From contig SULG01000005.1 of the NCBI GenBank assembly GCA_005524015.1, positions 1 through 64,000 on the forward strand: a stretch of DNA of 64,000 nt, given 5' to 3'. The translations under genes were made by a program, and so were the position numbers. Source of the DNA: Candidatus Jettenia ecosi (GTDB lineage: Bacteria; Planctomycetota; Brocadiia; Brocadiales; Brocadiaceae). Positions 20,314 to 30,485 of this stretch are shown one piece after another. Below the pieces are notes generated by a model that had not been told where the DNA came from, did not search any database, and saw nothing but the letters and a program-made list of their open reading frames with translations. Position 1 is the first letter of the stretch; each line of letters opens with the position of its first letter.

Positions 20314-20769
20314 ATGAAAGAAAAAAGAAGGCCGGATAGATCGGATTTAGAGGCCATGCGAAATCAACTCCTTGATTTTGCATGTGCTAAGCATGATTTT
20401 AAGCTGGAATCAGAGGATTTTCCCTTTGATGGAAATTGGAACGGGGTATTTTTGATAAAGTTCAGAGATAATCTGAAAGAAGACAGGCTGTATTGTGAGG
20501 CGCCACTTGGCGAGCATTTTATTAGGTTCGGGCTGGATTTGGAGATTGATGAACAAGTTTGGCATCGGGAGCATGAGAATATTTTACGGAAGGCATCGGG
20601 GTACGATATTGCGATTTACCCGTCTCTCCCAAAGGAAAACAAGCAGAGGCATTGCCGATTATCTGCAAGGGCATGGACTCCTAATTTTAGTCAACGTATT
20701 TTTGGTTTGACCCTTTCTAATCTTATGGATGGTAAAAAGGCTGTTTTGTCAATGCTCTCAAAGGATTAA
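20314..20769 (+). CDS. hypothetical protein, 151 residues
   Basis: I do not recognise this family. The protein is soluble, without signal peptide or membrane helix. It has aromatic, acidic segments (EDFPFDGNWNGVFLIKFRDN) and a basic C-terminal part (RLSARAWTPNFSQRIFGLTLSNLMDG). I prefer the ATG at 20314, which has GAGG six bases before it, over the ATG at 20302. It stands between the sensor cyclase and the carbonyl-branch cluster and shares their strand. No cysteine motif or nucleotide-binding loop is visible. Confidence 0.6.
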   Translation: MKEKRRPDRSDLEAMRNQLLDFACAKHDFKLESEDFPFDGNWNGVFLIKFRDNLKEDRLYCEAPLGEHFIRFGLDLEIDEQVWHREHENILRKASGYDIAIYPSLPKENKQRHCRLSARAWTPNFSQRIFGLTLSNLMDGKKAVLSMLSKD

Positions 20770-20957
20770 TTGTGAAAGTGCATAAAAGAAAAATAGACAG
20801 AATAATGAATAGTTATTTTTGAAATTTTCTTGGTTATTATTTAGTTATTTGCTAAACTTTATACATAATATTATTAGTAAATAATAATGATTACATAATA
20901 CAAATAGATGGCATGGTATTCATTAAAATATTGATTTGAGCGAAAAGGGTAATTGAT

Positions 20958-21734
20958 ATGAAAATAGCGGTCTCAGGCAAGGGAGGTGTTGGAAAAACAA
21001 CCTTCGTGGCTGCATTGGCAAAGGTTTTTACAGAATGTGGGAAAAGGGTTATAGCAATAGATGCAGACCCGGTGTCAAATTTAGCAGCAACTCTGGGGAT
21101 TAAAAATGTAACTGAAATAGTACCGATCAGTCAGATGAAGGACTTGATAAAGGAGCGCACAGGCGCTACTTCTGAAGAATACGGAAAGTTCTTCCAGTTA
21201 AATCCAGCAGTTTCCGATTTGCCTGATAAATTTTCGCTGGAACAAGATGGTATAAAGCTCATGGTGCTGGGGGCTGTGAAGAGAGGCGGAGGTGGTTGTG
21301 CATGTCCGGAAAGCGCCTTCCTAAGGACATTACTGAGTCATTTAATCTTGCAACGGGATGAGATTGTGATTGTGGACATGGAGGCTGGAGTTGAACATCT
21401 TGGTCGTGCCACGGTAAGGGCAGTAAATGCCTTAATTATAATAGTAGAACCTGGTTCGAAGAGTATACAAACAGCTTTTCAAGTCAAAAAATTAGCAGAT
21501 GATATAGGTCTTAATTCGATTTATGCAGTGGGGAATAAAGTAGCATCGAATGAGCATAAAGCTTTGATTGAAAAAGGATTGAACGGTGTGCCTGTCCTGG
21601 GATTTATTTCCTATAGCGACAGGATTGTCGAATCGGATATTGAGGGACGAGCGGTTTTCAACGAAAATAAGCAGTTGCTATCGGAAGTTAAGCAAATAAA
21701 AGATAAGCTGGAAGATTGTATAAAAGGTGGGTAG
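20958..21734 (+). CDS. cooC: CODH nickel-insertion ATPase CooC
   Basis: The 258-residue SIMIBI ATPase opens with a deviant Walker A, SGKGGVGKTT, has the switch Asp in AIDADPVSNLA, and carries the CxC pair in GGGCACPESAF. That pair lets the CooC dimer bind a metal ion. It drives nickel insertion into the CODH C-cluster. It lies directly upstream of acsA, its natural client. A second relative occurs at 30486, so this cluster has two maturation ATPases. Confidence 0.92.
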   Translation: MKIAVSGKGGVGKTTFVAALAKVFTECGKRVIAIDADPVSNLAATLGIKNVTEIVPISQMKDLIKERTGATSEEYGKFFQLNPAVSDLPDKFSLEQDGIKLMVLGAVKRGGGGCACPESAFLRTLLSHLILQRDEIVIVDMEAGVEHLGRATVRAVNALIIIVEPGSKSIQTAFQVKKLADDIGLNSIYAVGNKVASNEHKALIEKGLNGVPVLGFISYSDRIVESDIEGRAVFNENKQLLSEVKQIKDKLEDCIKGG

Positions 21735-21897
21735 AGTTTGTATTTTCCCTTGATTTTATAATGTATTTACCATTATAATGTATCATTCCATTTATCATTA
21801 AGAAATGGAGAAATGGAATGAATATTCAGTATAGCCGCATAAGCTAACTTGGAGTTGTACTGGGTATTCATAAAAAATAATAACGGAGGATTTTTGT

Positions 21898-23862
21898 ATG
21901 GAAGAAAAACAAAAAACAGTGGATCAGGTAATGCTTGATCGGATGAAAGAAATTAAAGTAGAAACCATGTATGACAGATACCAGGCCCAGCTTCCTCAGT
22001 GTGGATATGGTAGCCTTGCATTGTGTTGCCGTCATTGTAACTATGGACCATGCAATATCGATCCTTTTGGGAATGGACCAAAGAAAGGTGTTTGTGGAGC
22101 TGATGCTAATACCTTTGCAGCCCGGCATTATCTTCGTATGAATGGCGCTGGCACTGCCTGCCACTCTGACCATGCGCGTGCCGCAGCTCACCTTTTAGTT
22201 GCTACCGCAAGGGGTGAAGCGCCAGGTTACCGTATTAAAGATGTGGATAAACTTATGATGGTTGCTGAGTGTTTTGGCGTGAAGACAAAGGACCGCAAGA
22301 TAAATGAAATCGCTGAAGAGGTTGGCGAGATGGCATTAATGGAGTTTGGAAAACCTTATGGCACTTTGTTGTTCCTTAAAAGGGCGCCGGAAGCTCGTCA
22401 AAAGATATGGGAAAAATTAGGCATCGCGCCCAGAGCAATTGACCGTGAGGTTACTGAGAGTTTGCACCGGACAGGGATGGGCGGTGATCAGGACTACCGG
22501 AACCTTACCAAGCAGTCCATGCGCGTGGCGTTAGCGGATGGGTGGGGTGGTTGTATGATAGCAACCGAACTGCAGGATATTATGTTCGGCACGCCGAAGC
22601 CTGTACAGGGAAAATCAAACTTAGGTGTTATGAAAAAAGACCATATAAATATCGTTGTTCACGGGCATGAACCTCAGCTTGCCGAAGCCATTGTCCTTGC
22701 TTCGGGTGATCCGGATGTCATAAAAGCGGTACATGCAACGGGGGCAAAAGGTCTTGTGATTGCCGGTCTGTGTTGTACTGCGAATGAGCTTCTCATTCGG
22801 CATGGAATTCCTATGGCCGGTCATATGACCATACAAGAAGGAGCTATCGCAACCGGTGCGGTTGAGTTGATGGTTGTTGATATACAATGCGTGATGCAAG
22901 CTTTGGTTGAAACAGCAAAGCATTTCCATACAAAAATTGTTACGACCTTATCAAAGGCAAAGATCGATGGCGCGGAACATGTAGAGTTTACTGATGAGCA
23001 TGCCATCGAAGCAGCAAAGAAGATTGTTATGATGGCTATTGATAACTATAAAAACCGCGATAATAATAAGGTGTTTATTCCAGGTGGTGCCGAGCCGAGC
23101 GTTATTGCCGGTTTTAGCCATGAGACGATTAAATATATGTTAGGCGGCAGGTTCCGTGCAAGTTACCGTCCTTTGAACGATAATATCATAAACGGAAGGA
23201 TCCGCGGTGTTGTGGGAATTGCCGGTTGCACAAGTCCCAGGGCAGGCGCATGTGACCAGAATTACGTAAATCTGGTAAAGGAACTCATAGCCAACAACAT
23301 ATTAGTAGTGGCGACCGGTTGTGCTGCGGGGCAATGCGCTTCCGGTGGACTGATGATTCCTGAATTAAAAGATGAATGCGGTAAAGGGCTCCGGGAAGTT
23401 TGTGAAGCGGTAGGTATACCACCTGTCCTTCATTCTGGCGCCTGTGTCGATAATAGCCGTATTTTGATAGCATGTTCTGAAATGGCAAAAGAAGGCGGTT
23501 TAGGAAACGATATTAGCGATTTACCGGTTGCCGGTGCATGTTTGGAATGGATGAGCGAAAAGGCAATTGCTATTGGTCAGTATTTTGTAGCATCTGGTAT
23601 TTATATCGTCTTTGGTATGAATTCGCCGGTAGCCGGCGCGCCCGATATGCAAAGGTTATTAACCAAAGAGATGGAAGATCTGGTTGGCGCACGATGGGAT
23701 TTTGAGCGTGATCTGAAGAAGATAGGTAAAATGATGATGGATCATATAGAGAAAAAGAGAGATGCGCTGGGCATAAATACAGCAAAAGAGAGAAAACTCT
23801 ATGATATGGCAGAGCGAAGAGCATTGGAAAGGGAGTGTAAACCTGTTCCTGGACATCATTAA
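21898..23862 (+). CDS. acsA: anaerobic CO dehydrogenase catalytic subunit (CooS/AcsA)
   Basis: The 654-residue protein reduces CO2 to CO at a Ni-Fe-S C-cluster. The N-terminus carries the B/D-cluster cysteines (CRHCNYGPCNIDPFG and GVCGADANTFAAR). Later blocks include VIAGLCCTANELL, GIAGCTSPRAGACDQNYV, VVATGCAAGQCASGG and HSGACVDNSRI, which hold C-cluster ligands. Length and motifs match the bacterial acetogen-type enzyme. A good Shine-Dalgarno (GGAGG) precedes the ATG. It is followed 26 bases later by acsB, with which it forms the CODH/ACS complex. Confidence 0.97.
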   Translation: MEEKQKTVDQVMLDRMKEIKVETMYDRYQAQLPQCGYGSLALCCRHCNYGPCNIDPFGNGPKKGVCGADANTFAARHYLRMNGAGTACHSDHARAAAHLLVATARGEAPGYRIKDVDKLMMVAECFGVKTKDRKINEIAEEVGEMALMEFGKPYGTLLFLKRAPEARQKIWEKLGIAPRAIDREVTESLHRTGMGGDQDYRNLTKQSMRVALADGWGGCMIATELQDIMFGTPKPVQGKSNLGVMKKDHINIVVHGHEPQLAEAIVLASGDPDVIKAVHATGAKGLVIAGLCCTANELLIRHGIPMAGHMTIQEGAIATGAVELMVVDIQCVMQALVETAKHFHTKIVTTLSKAKIDGAEHVEFTDEHAIEAAKKIVMMAIDNYKNRDNNKVFIPGGAEPSVIAGFSHETIKYMLGGRFRASYRPLNDNIINGRIRGVVGIAGCTSPRAGACDQNYVNLVKELIANNILVVATGCAAGQCASGGLMIPELKDECGKGLREVCEAVGIPPVLHSGACVDNSRILIACSEMAKEGGLGNDISDLPVAGACLEWMSEKAIAIGQYFVASGIYIVFGMNSPVAGAPDMQRLLTKEMEDLVGARWDFERDLKKIGKMMMDHIEKKRDALGINTAKERKLYDMAERRALERECKPVPGHH

Positions 23863-23888
23863 GAAAAAGATTTAAAGGGGTATTTTTT

Positions 23889-26072
23889 ATGTCAAAAATC
23901 ATCTGTTCCGCCGCTATTCGCGGTGCATACCAAATTGTAGATAAAGCTGATAAAAAGCTCACTGAAGCAATTGCACAAAAGGGGGCTGGTTGTAAAGTGG
24001 AATTTCCCAATACAGCCTATTATTTGCCTATCATTTATTCCATGACGGGTATTCCGGTAAAAACCTTAGAGGATTGTGTGCATGTGATAGGTTTAGCAAG
24101 GAGTATGTTGCCTCCATTGCCTGCTGAAAAACACTGGGTTCCATACCTGGGTCACACCTTAGATGCGGGTATGGCAACACTTTTTGCAGAAGAAGTTTAT
24201 GAGGCCTGTAAATATTTAATCGGGCCTCATCCGGTAGACGGGATATGGTTAGGGGCAGCAGATGATGTTATTATGCGTGAACGGGGTATTGAATTTGTGG
24301 ACGGCACAGCGCCCGGATTTGCTGCTATAGTAGGGTGTGCTCCTGATGCAGATACAGCCGTCAAGATTGCAAGAGAGCTTCAGCAAAAGAATCTCTATGT
24401 GTTTATACAATCTGATAATCTTGGTGTGTCTTTTGCTGAACAGCTAGCTGAAAAAGGCGTTCAGATGGGATGGGATACTCGCCTTGTGCCTTTCGGAAAA
24501 GAGACTTCTGCTGCAGTATATGCCTTAGGTTTTGCCAATAGGGCAGCTCTTTCATTTGGTAATGTCCCGTCGGGGGATTTTAAAAGGAATCTTCTGTATA
24601 ATAAGAACCGTATCTTTGCTTTTGTCCTTGCATTGGGCACTAAAGTTACTGATGAACAATATGCAAATGCTGCCGGTGCCATTAACTATGGCTTTCCAAC
24701 GATTACTAATATCGATATTCCTGAAATATTACCTACCGGTGTCTGTACCTATGAGCATGTGGTTTCCAGAGTGCCTGTTGATAAGATTGTTGATAAATGT
24801 GTTGAGGTGCGTGGCTTAAAGATATCAATTCATAAGTTGGATATCCCTGTTCCATACGGCCCTGCCTTTGAGGGTGAACGCATACGGAAAGAGGATATGC
24901 AAATTGAGATTGGCGGTCCTGGCGTGCCTGCTTTTGAATATGTGTGCACCAAAGAAATCGATGAGGTTGAGGATGGCAAGGTACAGGTTGTAGGTCCTGA
25001 TTTGGATGAGATTCCCGCCGGCCCCGGTGTGTCTTTGGGTATTATGGTTGAGGTGTCTGGTCGAAAAATGCAGCCAGACTTTGAACCTATTTTTGAACGG
25101 CAGATGCATCGATTCCTCGGTGAGGCTCAGGGTTTATTCCATATGGGCCAGAGGGATATTATTCGTCACCGTATCAGTAAGGAAGCCTTTAAAGCAGGTT
25201 TTCGGATCAAGCACATAGGGGATATCATTCATGCTAAATTCCATGGTGAGTTTGGCGCCATCCTGGATAAGGTGCAGGTGACTTTGTATACGAAAAAAGA
25301 AGATGTGGAAAGACTCCTGAAAGATGTGTGCGCCGCATACACAGAACGCGATGCGCGGTTAAAAGGTATGACCGATGATTCGGTTAGTATGTTTTATAGC
25401 TGTACACTCTGCCAGAGTTTTGCGCCTACTCACATTTGTGTTGTTACCCCGGAACGTTCTGGTTTGTGTGGTTCTGTTAGCTGGTTGGACGGAAAGGCTG
25501 GGTATGAGGTTAATCCTACCGGTCCAAACCAACCAATAGAAAGAGGAAAAACTGTTGACGAAAGACTGGGGCAGTGGGAAGGCACCAATTCGTTTATATT
25601 CAACGGTTCGAACAGATCGCTAGAGAAGGTAAGTTTGTACAGCATTATGATAGACCCGATGACGAGTTGTGGATGTTTTGAATGTATTTCTGCTATGTTA
25701 CCGATGACCAATGGAATCATGGTGGTAGATCGTGATTTTGTTGAAATGACCCCTTGTGGTATGAAATTTTCCACGCTTGCCGGAACAGTTGGTGGTGGAT
25801 TGCAAACCCCTGGTTTTATGGGGCATAGCAAGTTTTATTTGGGTAGCAGAAAATTTATTTCTGCGGACGGAGGCCTTGCGCGTGTTGTTTGGATGCCTAA
25901 AGCCTTGAAGGAAGAGTTAGCAGAAACTCTTATTAAGACGGCAGAAGAACTGGGTCTTGAAGATTTTCTCAATAAAATAGCCGATGAGACCGTTGCACAG
26001 ACTGAGGAAGAGGTTTTAAATTACATGCAAAAGGTTAATCACCCCGCATTAGTTCTGGCGCCGATGTTCTAA
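23889..26072 (+). CDS. acsB: acetyl-CoA synthase, CODH/ACS beta subunit
   Basis: The 727-residue enzyme joins CO from AcsA, a methyl group from the corrinoid protein and CoA. The A-cluster ligands are visible in SCTLCQSFAPTHICVVTPER, GLCGSVSWLDGKAG and DPMTSCGCFECI. The N-terminal region contains the gas-channel domain shared with acetogens, so this is the long bacterial form and not the shorter archaeal CdhC. Its position behind acsA is the usual one. Confidence 0.97.
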   Translation: MSKIICSAAIRGAYQIVDKADKKLTEAIAQKGAGCKVEFPNTAYYLPIIYSMTGIPVKTLEDCVHVIGLARSMLPPLPAEKHWVPYLGHTLDAGMATLFAEEVYEACKYLIGPHPVDGIWLGAADDVIMRERGIEFVDGTAPGFAAIVGCAPDADTAVKIARELQQKNLYVFIQSDNLGVSFAEQLAEKGVQMGWDTRLVPFGKETSAAVYALGFANRAALSFGNVPSGDFKRNLLYNKNRIFAFVLALGTKVTDEQYANAAGAINYGFPTITNIDIPEILPTGVCTYEHVVSRVPVDKIVDKCVEVRGLKISIHKLDIPVPYGPAFEGERIRKEDMQIEIGGPGVPAFEYVCTKEIDEVEDGKVQVVGPDLDEIPAGPGVSLGIMVEVSGRKMQPDFEPIFERQMHRFLGEAQGLFHMGQRDIIRHRISKEAFKAGFRIKHIGDIIHAKFHGEFGAILDKVQVTLYTKKEDVERLLKDVCAAYTERDARLKGMTDDSVSMFYSCTLCQSFAPTHICVVTPERSGLCGSVSWLDGKAGYEVNPTGPNQPIERGKTVDERLGQWEGTNSFIFNGSNRSLEKVSLYSIMIDPMTSCGCFECISAMLPMTNGIMVVDRDFVEMTPCGMKFSTLAGTVGGGLQTPGFMGHSKFYLGSRKFISADGGLARVVWMPKALKEELAETLIKTAEELGLEDFLNKIADETVAQTEEEVLNYMQKVNHPALVLAPMF

Positions 26073-26174
26073 AAATTTATCTTAAACAATATTAATGATA
26101 ACCAGCTTTATAGTATCTTGATAAATTGAGTATTGTGCTGGTAATATTTTTGTTTTTACCTGTGGAGTTTATTC

Positions 26175-26789
26175 ATGATTTTTACTATGCCATTATTAGG
26201 AAATAAAGATGAAGATGCCGGAGAAGAAAAGGAAAAGCAACGAGGCGGAGATTTTGTTTCAAAATTATTAAAAACCCGCACTGTTATGGTAACGGATGAG
26301 GTGAGTAAGAAAATGGCGCAACAGATCATGACGCAACTCTTACTTCTTGAAGCGGAAAGTAATGATGATATCAAAATGTTCATCAATTCCCCCGGCGGCG
26401 ATGCGGATGCTGGTTTTGCAATTTACGATATGATGCGGTTTGTCAAACCAAGGATAAACGCTATCTGTACAGGAGTTGTTGCTAGCGCTGCTGTGATTAT
26501 CCTTCTTGGATCAAGAAAAGAAAACCGGTTTAGCTTGCCCAGCGCGCGTATTCTGATTCATCAGCCTTCTACCGGTATTCATGGAACTGCTTCTGATATT
26601 CAAATTGAAGCGACTGAAATACTCAAATGCCGGGAAAAGATTAATCGGTTAATTTCAGTAGAAACGGGGCAATCCGTGGAAAAGGTAGAGACAGATACTA
26701 AGAGGAATTTTTGGATGTCTGCAGAAGAGGCTCTCAAGTATGGGTTGGTCAGTAAAATCATACAGAAGAGTGATGATTTAAAAGTATAA
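26175..26789 (+). CDS. ClpP-family protease subunit with Asn in the triad
   Basis: The 204-residue protein has the ClpP fold: NSPGGDADAGFAIYD, then CTGVVASAAVIILLG with nucleophile Ser104, ILIHQP with His129, and NFWMSAEEALKYGLV near the end. Spacing to the third triad position is exact (25 and 49 residues, as in E. coli ClpP 97-122-171), but residue 178 is Asn, not Asp. The N-terminus also differs from the usual ClpP, with an acidic/Lys-rich leader (GNKDEDAGEEKEKQRGG). It sits inside the acs cluster, between acsB and a strong terminator. It may need a partner ClpP to be active. Confidence 0.85.
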   Translation: MIFTMPLLGNKDEDAGEEKEKQRGGDFVSKLLKTRTVMVTDEVSKKMAQQIMTQLLLLEAESNDDIKMFINSPGGDADAGFAIYDMMRFVKPRINAICTGVVASAAVIILLGSRKENRFSLPSARILIHQPSTGIHGTASDIQIEATEILKCREKINRLISVETGQSVEKVETDTKRNFWMSAEEALKYGLVSKIIQKSDDLKV

Positions 26790-26834
26790 TGTATGATAAC
26801 TGCCCCAATACCCATGGAAGATTTGTTATTGTAT

Positions 26835-26886
26835 AACCACCCTTTATCCTCTTCGTTCAAAGAGGATAAATGGGTGGTTTTTTGTT
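26835..26886 (+). terminator. strong intrinsic terminator within the acs cluster
   Basis: AACCACCCTTTATCCTCTT (26835-26853) pairs with AAGAGGATAAATGGGTGGTT (26860-26879), almost perfectly, and a T-rich run follows. It separates the cooC-acsA-acsB-clpP block from acsC onward, so acsC needs its own promoter or read-through. Confidence 0.85.
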
Positions 26887-26988
26887 TGATAAGAGAAAGA
26901 CGGAATACAGAGACCATAGTGAAACGATAAAGATTTTTTCTGTGGTCAGGTTTTGGCAATAGTTATTTATGCGAAAGGATAGTAAAGA

Positions 26989-28329
26989 ATGGCACTAACT
27001 GGATTAGACATTTACAAATTACTTCCCAAAACAAATTGTAAAAAGTGTGGAAGACCCACATGTCTGGCATTTGCTATGCAACTAGCGCAAAAAAAGGCAA
27101 ACCTGTCGGATTGTCCTGATGTGAGTGAAGAGGCTAAACGAGTTTTGGGAGCTGCCTCCGCGCCTCCAATTAAACTTGTAACTGTCGGTACAGGTGCCAG
27201 GAAAGTGGAGATCGGTGAAGAAAATGTATTATTCAGGCATGAGGAAAAATTTTATCATCCTACAGGCGTAGCGGTTACTCTTCATGACGATCTGGATGAT
27301 GCTGCTTTTGATAATCGTTTAAAGAAAATCAACAATCTAAAAATGTCCCGTGTTGGCACAGAGATAGAGATCGATCTTGTGGCAATTATCAACAAGAGTG
27401 CTAGCGCAGAAAAATTTGCCGATGCGGCAAAGAAAGTAAGCGGTGGCTCTCATTTGAATATTATTTTGAGCAGTACCTCCGTTGATAATATGAAAGCGGC
27501 TCTGGCAAACTGCGCTGAGAAGAGACCCCTGATCCACGGTGCAAATGCAGACAATTGTGAATCTATGGCTGCGTTAGCGAAGGAAAAGAATTGCCCTATG
27601 ACGGTAACTGCTCCAACGCTTGAAGAGCTTGCCGATCTGGCTGAACGGGTAAAGAAGGTTGGCGTTGAGGAGATTGTACTAGATGTTAGCGGTGACAAAC
27701 CGAAAGAGATACTTCAGAAACTAACCAGGATAAGAAGGGCTGCGTTAAAGAAAAATTTCCGCGCTCTTGGGTTTCCTATGATTACCTTTGCCTGTGATGA
27801 TGATGCATTTCAGGAAATTTCAATGGCTAGTACCTATCTGGTAAAGTACGCCGGTATTGTTGTGGTCAATACTTGTGAGCCCTGGGGAATTATGCCGTTA
27901 CTTACTGTCAGGGCAAATATATTTACTGATCCACAAAAACCAATTCAGGTTGAACCAAAATTATATGCCGTGGGGGATGCCAAAGAAGATTCTCCGGTCT
28001 TATTCACAACAAATTTCTCGCTTACGTATTATACGGTTGAAGGTGAGGTTGAGGGAAGTCGCATTCCTGCGTTCATATTATCCGTAGATACCGGTGGTAC
28101 CTCAGTATTGACGGCATATTCTGGTGATAAACTGAATGATAAAGTTGTTGCCAAGGCTATGGCAGATGCTCAGGTGGAGACGAAAGTAAAGCACAGAAAA
28201 CTTATCATTCCAGGGCTAGTAGCTGTGATGTCTGGAAAATTGCAAGAAACTCTCGGTTGGGAGATAATGGTTGGGCCGCGGGAGGCATCAGGGCTCGCCT
28301 CGTATCTAAAAACTGTGTGGAAGCCTTAA
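26989..28329 (+). CDS. acsC: corrinoid/iron-sulfur protein large subunit
   Basis: The 446-residue protein carries the N-terminal 4Fe-4S motif LPKTNCKKCGRPTCLAFA with a later Cys in LSDCPD, used to reactivate the cobalt. A TIM-barrel and a C-terminal B12-binding domain follow (IPGLVAVMSGKLQETLGWEIMVGP region). It forms the CFeSP heterodimer with AcsD and carries the methyl group from AcsE to AcsB. Length matches the acetogen gamma subunit. Confidence 0.95.
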   Translation: MALTGLDIYKLLPKTNCKKCGRPTCLAFAMQLAQKKANLSDCPDVSEEAKRVLGAASAPPIKLVTVGTGARKVEIGEENVLFRHEEKFYHPTGVAVTLHDDLDDAAFDNRLKKINNLKMSRVGTEIEIDLVAIINKSASAEKFADAAKKVSGGSHLNIILSSTSVDNMKAALANCAEKRPLIHGANADNCESMAALAKEKNCPMTVTAPTLEELADLAERVKKVGVEEIVLDVSGDKPKEILQKLTRIRRAALKKNFRALGFPMITFACDDDAFQEISMASTYLVKYAGIVVVNTCEPWGIMPLLTVRANIFTDPQKPIQVEPKLYAVGDAKEDSPVLFTTNFSLTYYTVEGEVEGSRIPAFILSVDTGGTSVLTAYSGDKLNDKVVAKAMADAQVETKVKHRKLIIPGLVAVMSGKLQETLGWEIMVGPREASGLASYLKTVWKP

Positions 28330-28461
28330 AAATATATTTTTATAAAATATTGATATTGGATACAGATTGTGTAGATTTTACTAAGAGGAAAGAAATTGCC
28401 GGTGTTTATCAGTGAAAGCTGTTATCCCCATTTAAAATTTTATCTATGTTAAAGAATACTA

Positions 28462-30390
28462 TTGAAAAATTCACAGTATAAAATAAATTTTCTTCCCAGT
28501 GAAGTTACGGTAGATATTGAAGAAGGGAAAACCATTCTTGACGCATCATACAAGGGCGATTTGTTTATCAATGCCCTCTGTGGCGGTGATGGCACCTGCG
28601 GTAAATGTAAGGTAATCCTGAAAAGTGGCAAGGTGGATAGTATGCCAACCACTCATATTTCTGCATCGGAGACAAAGCAAGGATATGTCCTTGCTTGTAG
28701 GACAAAAGTAGTTGATGACCTGGAGGTTTTAATACCTGAGGAATCAAGGCTTGATAAAAGTCAAATCCTTGTGAGTGATTATCCGCAATTTCCGGGTTCA
28801 CTTGCATCGGTCAGTCTGGGAGCAGAACAATTTAAGAAAAATCCTCTGGTGAGCAAGCTGTATCTGGAGTTATCCCATCCCAGCCTGGATGATAGTATGG
28901 CAGATTATGAAAGACTCTGTCAGGATATTATGGTTAAGACAGACATCCCGTTAGAGAATCTGACAACGAATTTCACCGTCCTGAAACATTTGCCTGCTAT
29001 TTTGAGGAATAGTAAATGGAAAGTTACAGTTACCCTTGGATATCGGGGCTCTTCTGTTGAGGTTCTTGAGGTACAGGCAGGGGATGTGAGTGCAAATAAC
29101 TACGGTGTTGCTGTAGACGTTGGCACAACTACCGTGGTAGCTCATCTTCTTGATCTTTGCCGCACAGAGACTATTGATATTGAAGCTACCTATAATTCTC
29201 AAATCAAGTATGGCGATGACTACATCCAGAGAATTATCCATGCTGAGCAGCATAATGCAATGGACATTATGCAAGAGGTTCTCATAGAAGATATAAATCA
29301 TCTGATATCCACGCTCGTTAAAAGGAATAAGTTAAGTATTCATGATATCGGCGCTGTTGTTTGTGCTGGAAATACGGTAATGACTCACTTCCTGGTAGGT
29401 TTAGACCCCACGAATATCAGAAAAGAACCCTATCTGCCGTCCGTCAGTTTTATACCTCCTCTCCGGGCTGCTGAAGTAGGTATAAAAACTAATAATCAGG
29501 GTTTACTGTATACACTGCCCTGTGTTGGGGCATATGTGGGTGGTGATATTACATCCGGTGTTCTTGCTATACGGTTAGATAAAGCTGAGGCGTTGTCGCT
29601 CCTTATTGATATAGGTACCAATGGCGAAATTGTACTGGGTAATAAAGATTGGATGGTATGCTGTTCAGCGTCGGCGGGGCCTTCCTTTGAGGGTAGTGGT
29701 ATTTCATGTGGTATGCGGGCAGCGAAAGGCGCTATAGAAAAGATAAACATAACAAAGAATTTTGATGTTAACTACAAGACAATTGGTGATACTCCTCCGA
29801 GTGGGATATGCGGCTCAGGATTGCTGGATTGTTTGGCAACTCTTGTAAGAAGCGGTGTTATTGACAGGACGGGAAATTTCCAGAAGGGGATAGATACAGA
29901 CCGGTTAAGAAAAACAGATAATGGATATGAGTTTATCCTGGCAGATAAAAGCGAAACTACCACAAAAAAGGATATAGTCATTACACAGGCCGATATTCAA
30001 AATCTTATACGGTCTAAGGCTGCTATCTATTCAGCGATTTCCACATTAATTGAATCTATGGGTATGGATATAAACAATATCGAGCAGCTATACCTTGCCG
30101 GGGGGTTTGGTAACTATTTGGATGTGCGAAGCGCAATCACCATTGGAATGTTGCCTGATATCTCTATCTCGAAAGTTCAGTTTGTTGGAAATACTTCTGT
30201 AATTGGCGCTAAAATGTCTCTTTTCTCCAAAGATGCTTATGAAGTATCGAGGGCGATTGCATCAAAGATGACGTATTTCGATCTTATGAATAACAATAAA
30301 TATATGGAAGAATATATATCAGCAAACTTTTTACCTCATACCGATATTGAAAAATTTCCATCAGTAGCGGAGGAATTGAAAGTTCCGTAA
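28462..30390 (+). CDS. ASKHA-domain corrinoid reductive activator with 2Fe-2S domain
   Basis: The 642-residue protein starts with a plant-type 2Fe-2S ferredoxin domain (CGGDGTCGKCKVIL, another Cys in LACRTK), then a linker and a C-terminal ASKHA ATPase domain (DVGTTTVVAHLLD, LIDIGTNGEIVLG, LAGGFGNYLD). This is the AcsV/RACo family, which returns inactive Co(II) corrinoid protein to Co(I) at ATP cost. The start is a TTG at 28462; no strong ribosome site is visible. It lies between acsC and the second CooC, as in acetogen clusters. Confidence 0.9.
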   Translation: MKNSQYKINFLPSEVTVDIEEGKTILDASYKGDLFINALCGGDGTCGKCKVILKSGKVDSMPTTHISASETKQGYVLACRTKVVDDLEVLIPEESRLDKSQILVSDYPQFPGSLASVSLGAEQFKKNPLVSKLYLELSHPSLDDSMADYERLCQDIMVKTDIPLENLTTNFTVLKHLPAILRNSKWKVTVTLGYRGSSVEVLEVQAGDVSANNYGVAVDVGTTTVVAHLLDLCRTETIDIEATYNSQIKYGDDYIQRIIHAEQHNAMDIMQEVLIEDINHLISTLVKRNKLSIHDIGAVVCAGNTVMTHFLVGLDPTNIRKEPYLPSVSFIPPLRAAEVGIKTNNQGLLYTLPCVGAYVGGDITSGVLAIRLDKAEALSLLIDIGTNGEIVLGNKDWMVCCSASAGPSFEGSGISCGMRAAKGAIEKINITKNFDVNYKTIGDTPPSGICGSGLLDCLATLVRSGVIDRTGNFQKGIDTDRLRKTDNGYEFILADKSETTTKKDIVITQADIQNLIRSKAAIYSAISTLIESMGMDINNIEQLYLAGGFGNYLDVRSAITIGMLPDISISKVQFVGNTSVIGAKMSLFSKDAYEVSRAIASKMTYFDLMNNNKYMEEYISANFLPHTDIEKFPSVAEELKVP

Positions 30391-30485
30391 CAGGTATTCA
30401 CCGCAGAAGTTGTAGAGAGCGTGGAGTTGGGTGAAAGTCGAAAACTTGATAAATAGATTTTAGATAATACTTATGAGGTTTGTAT

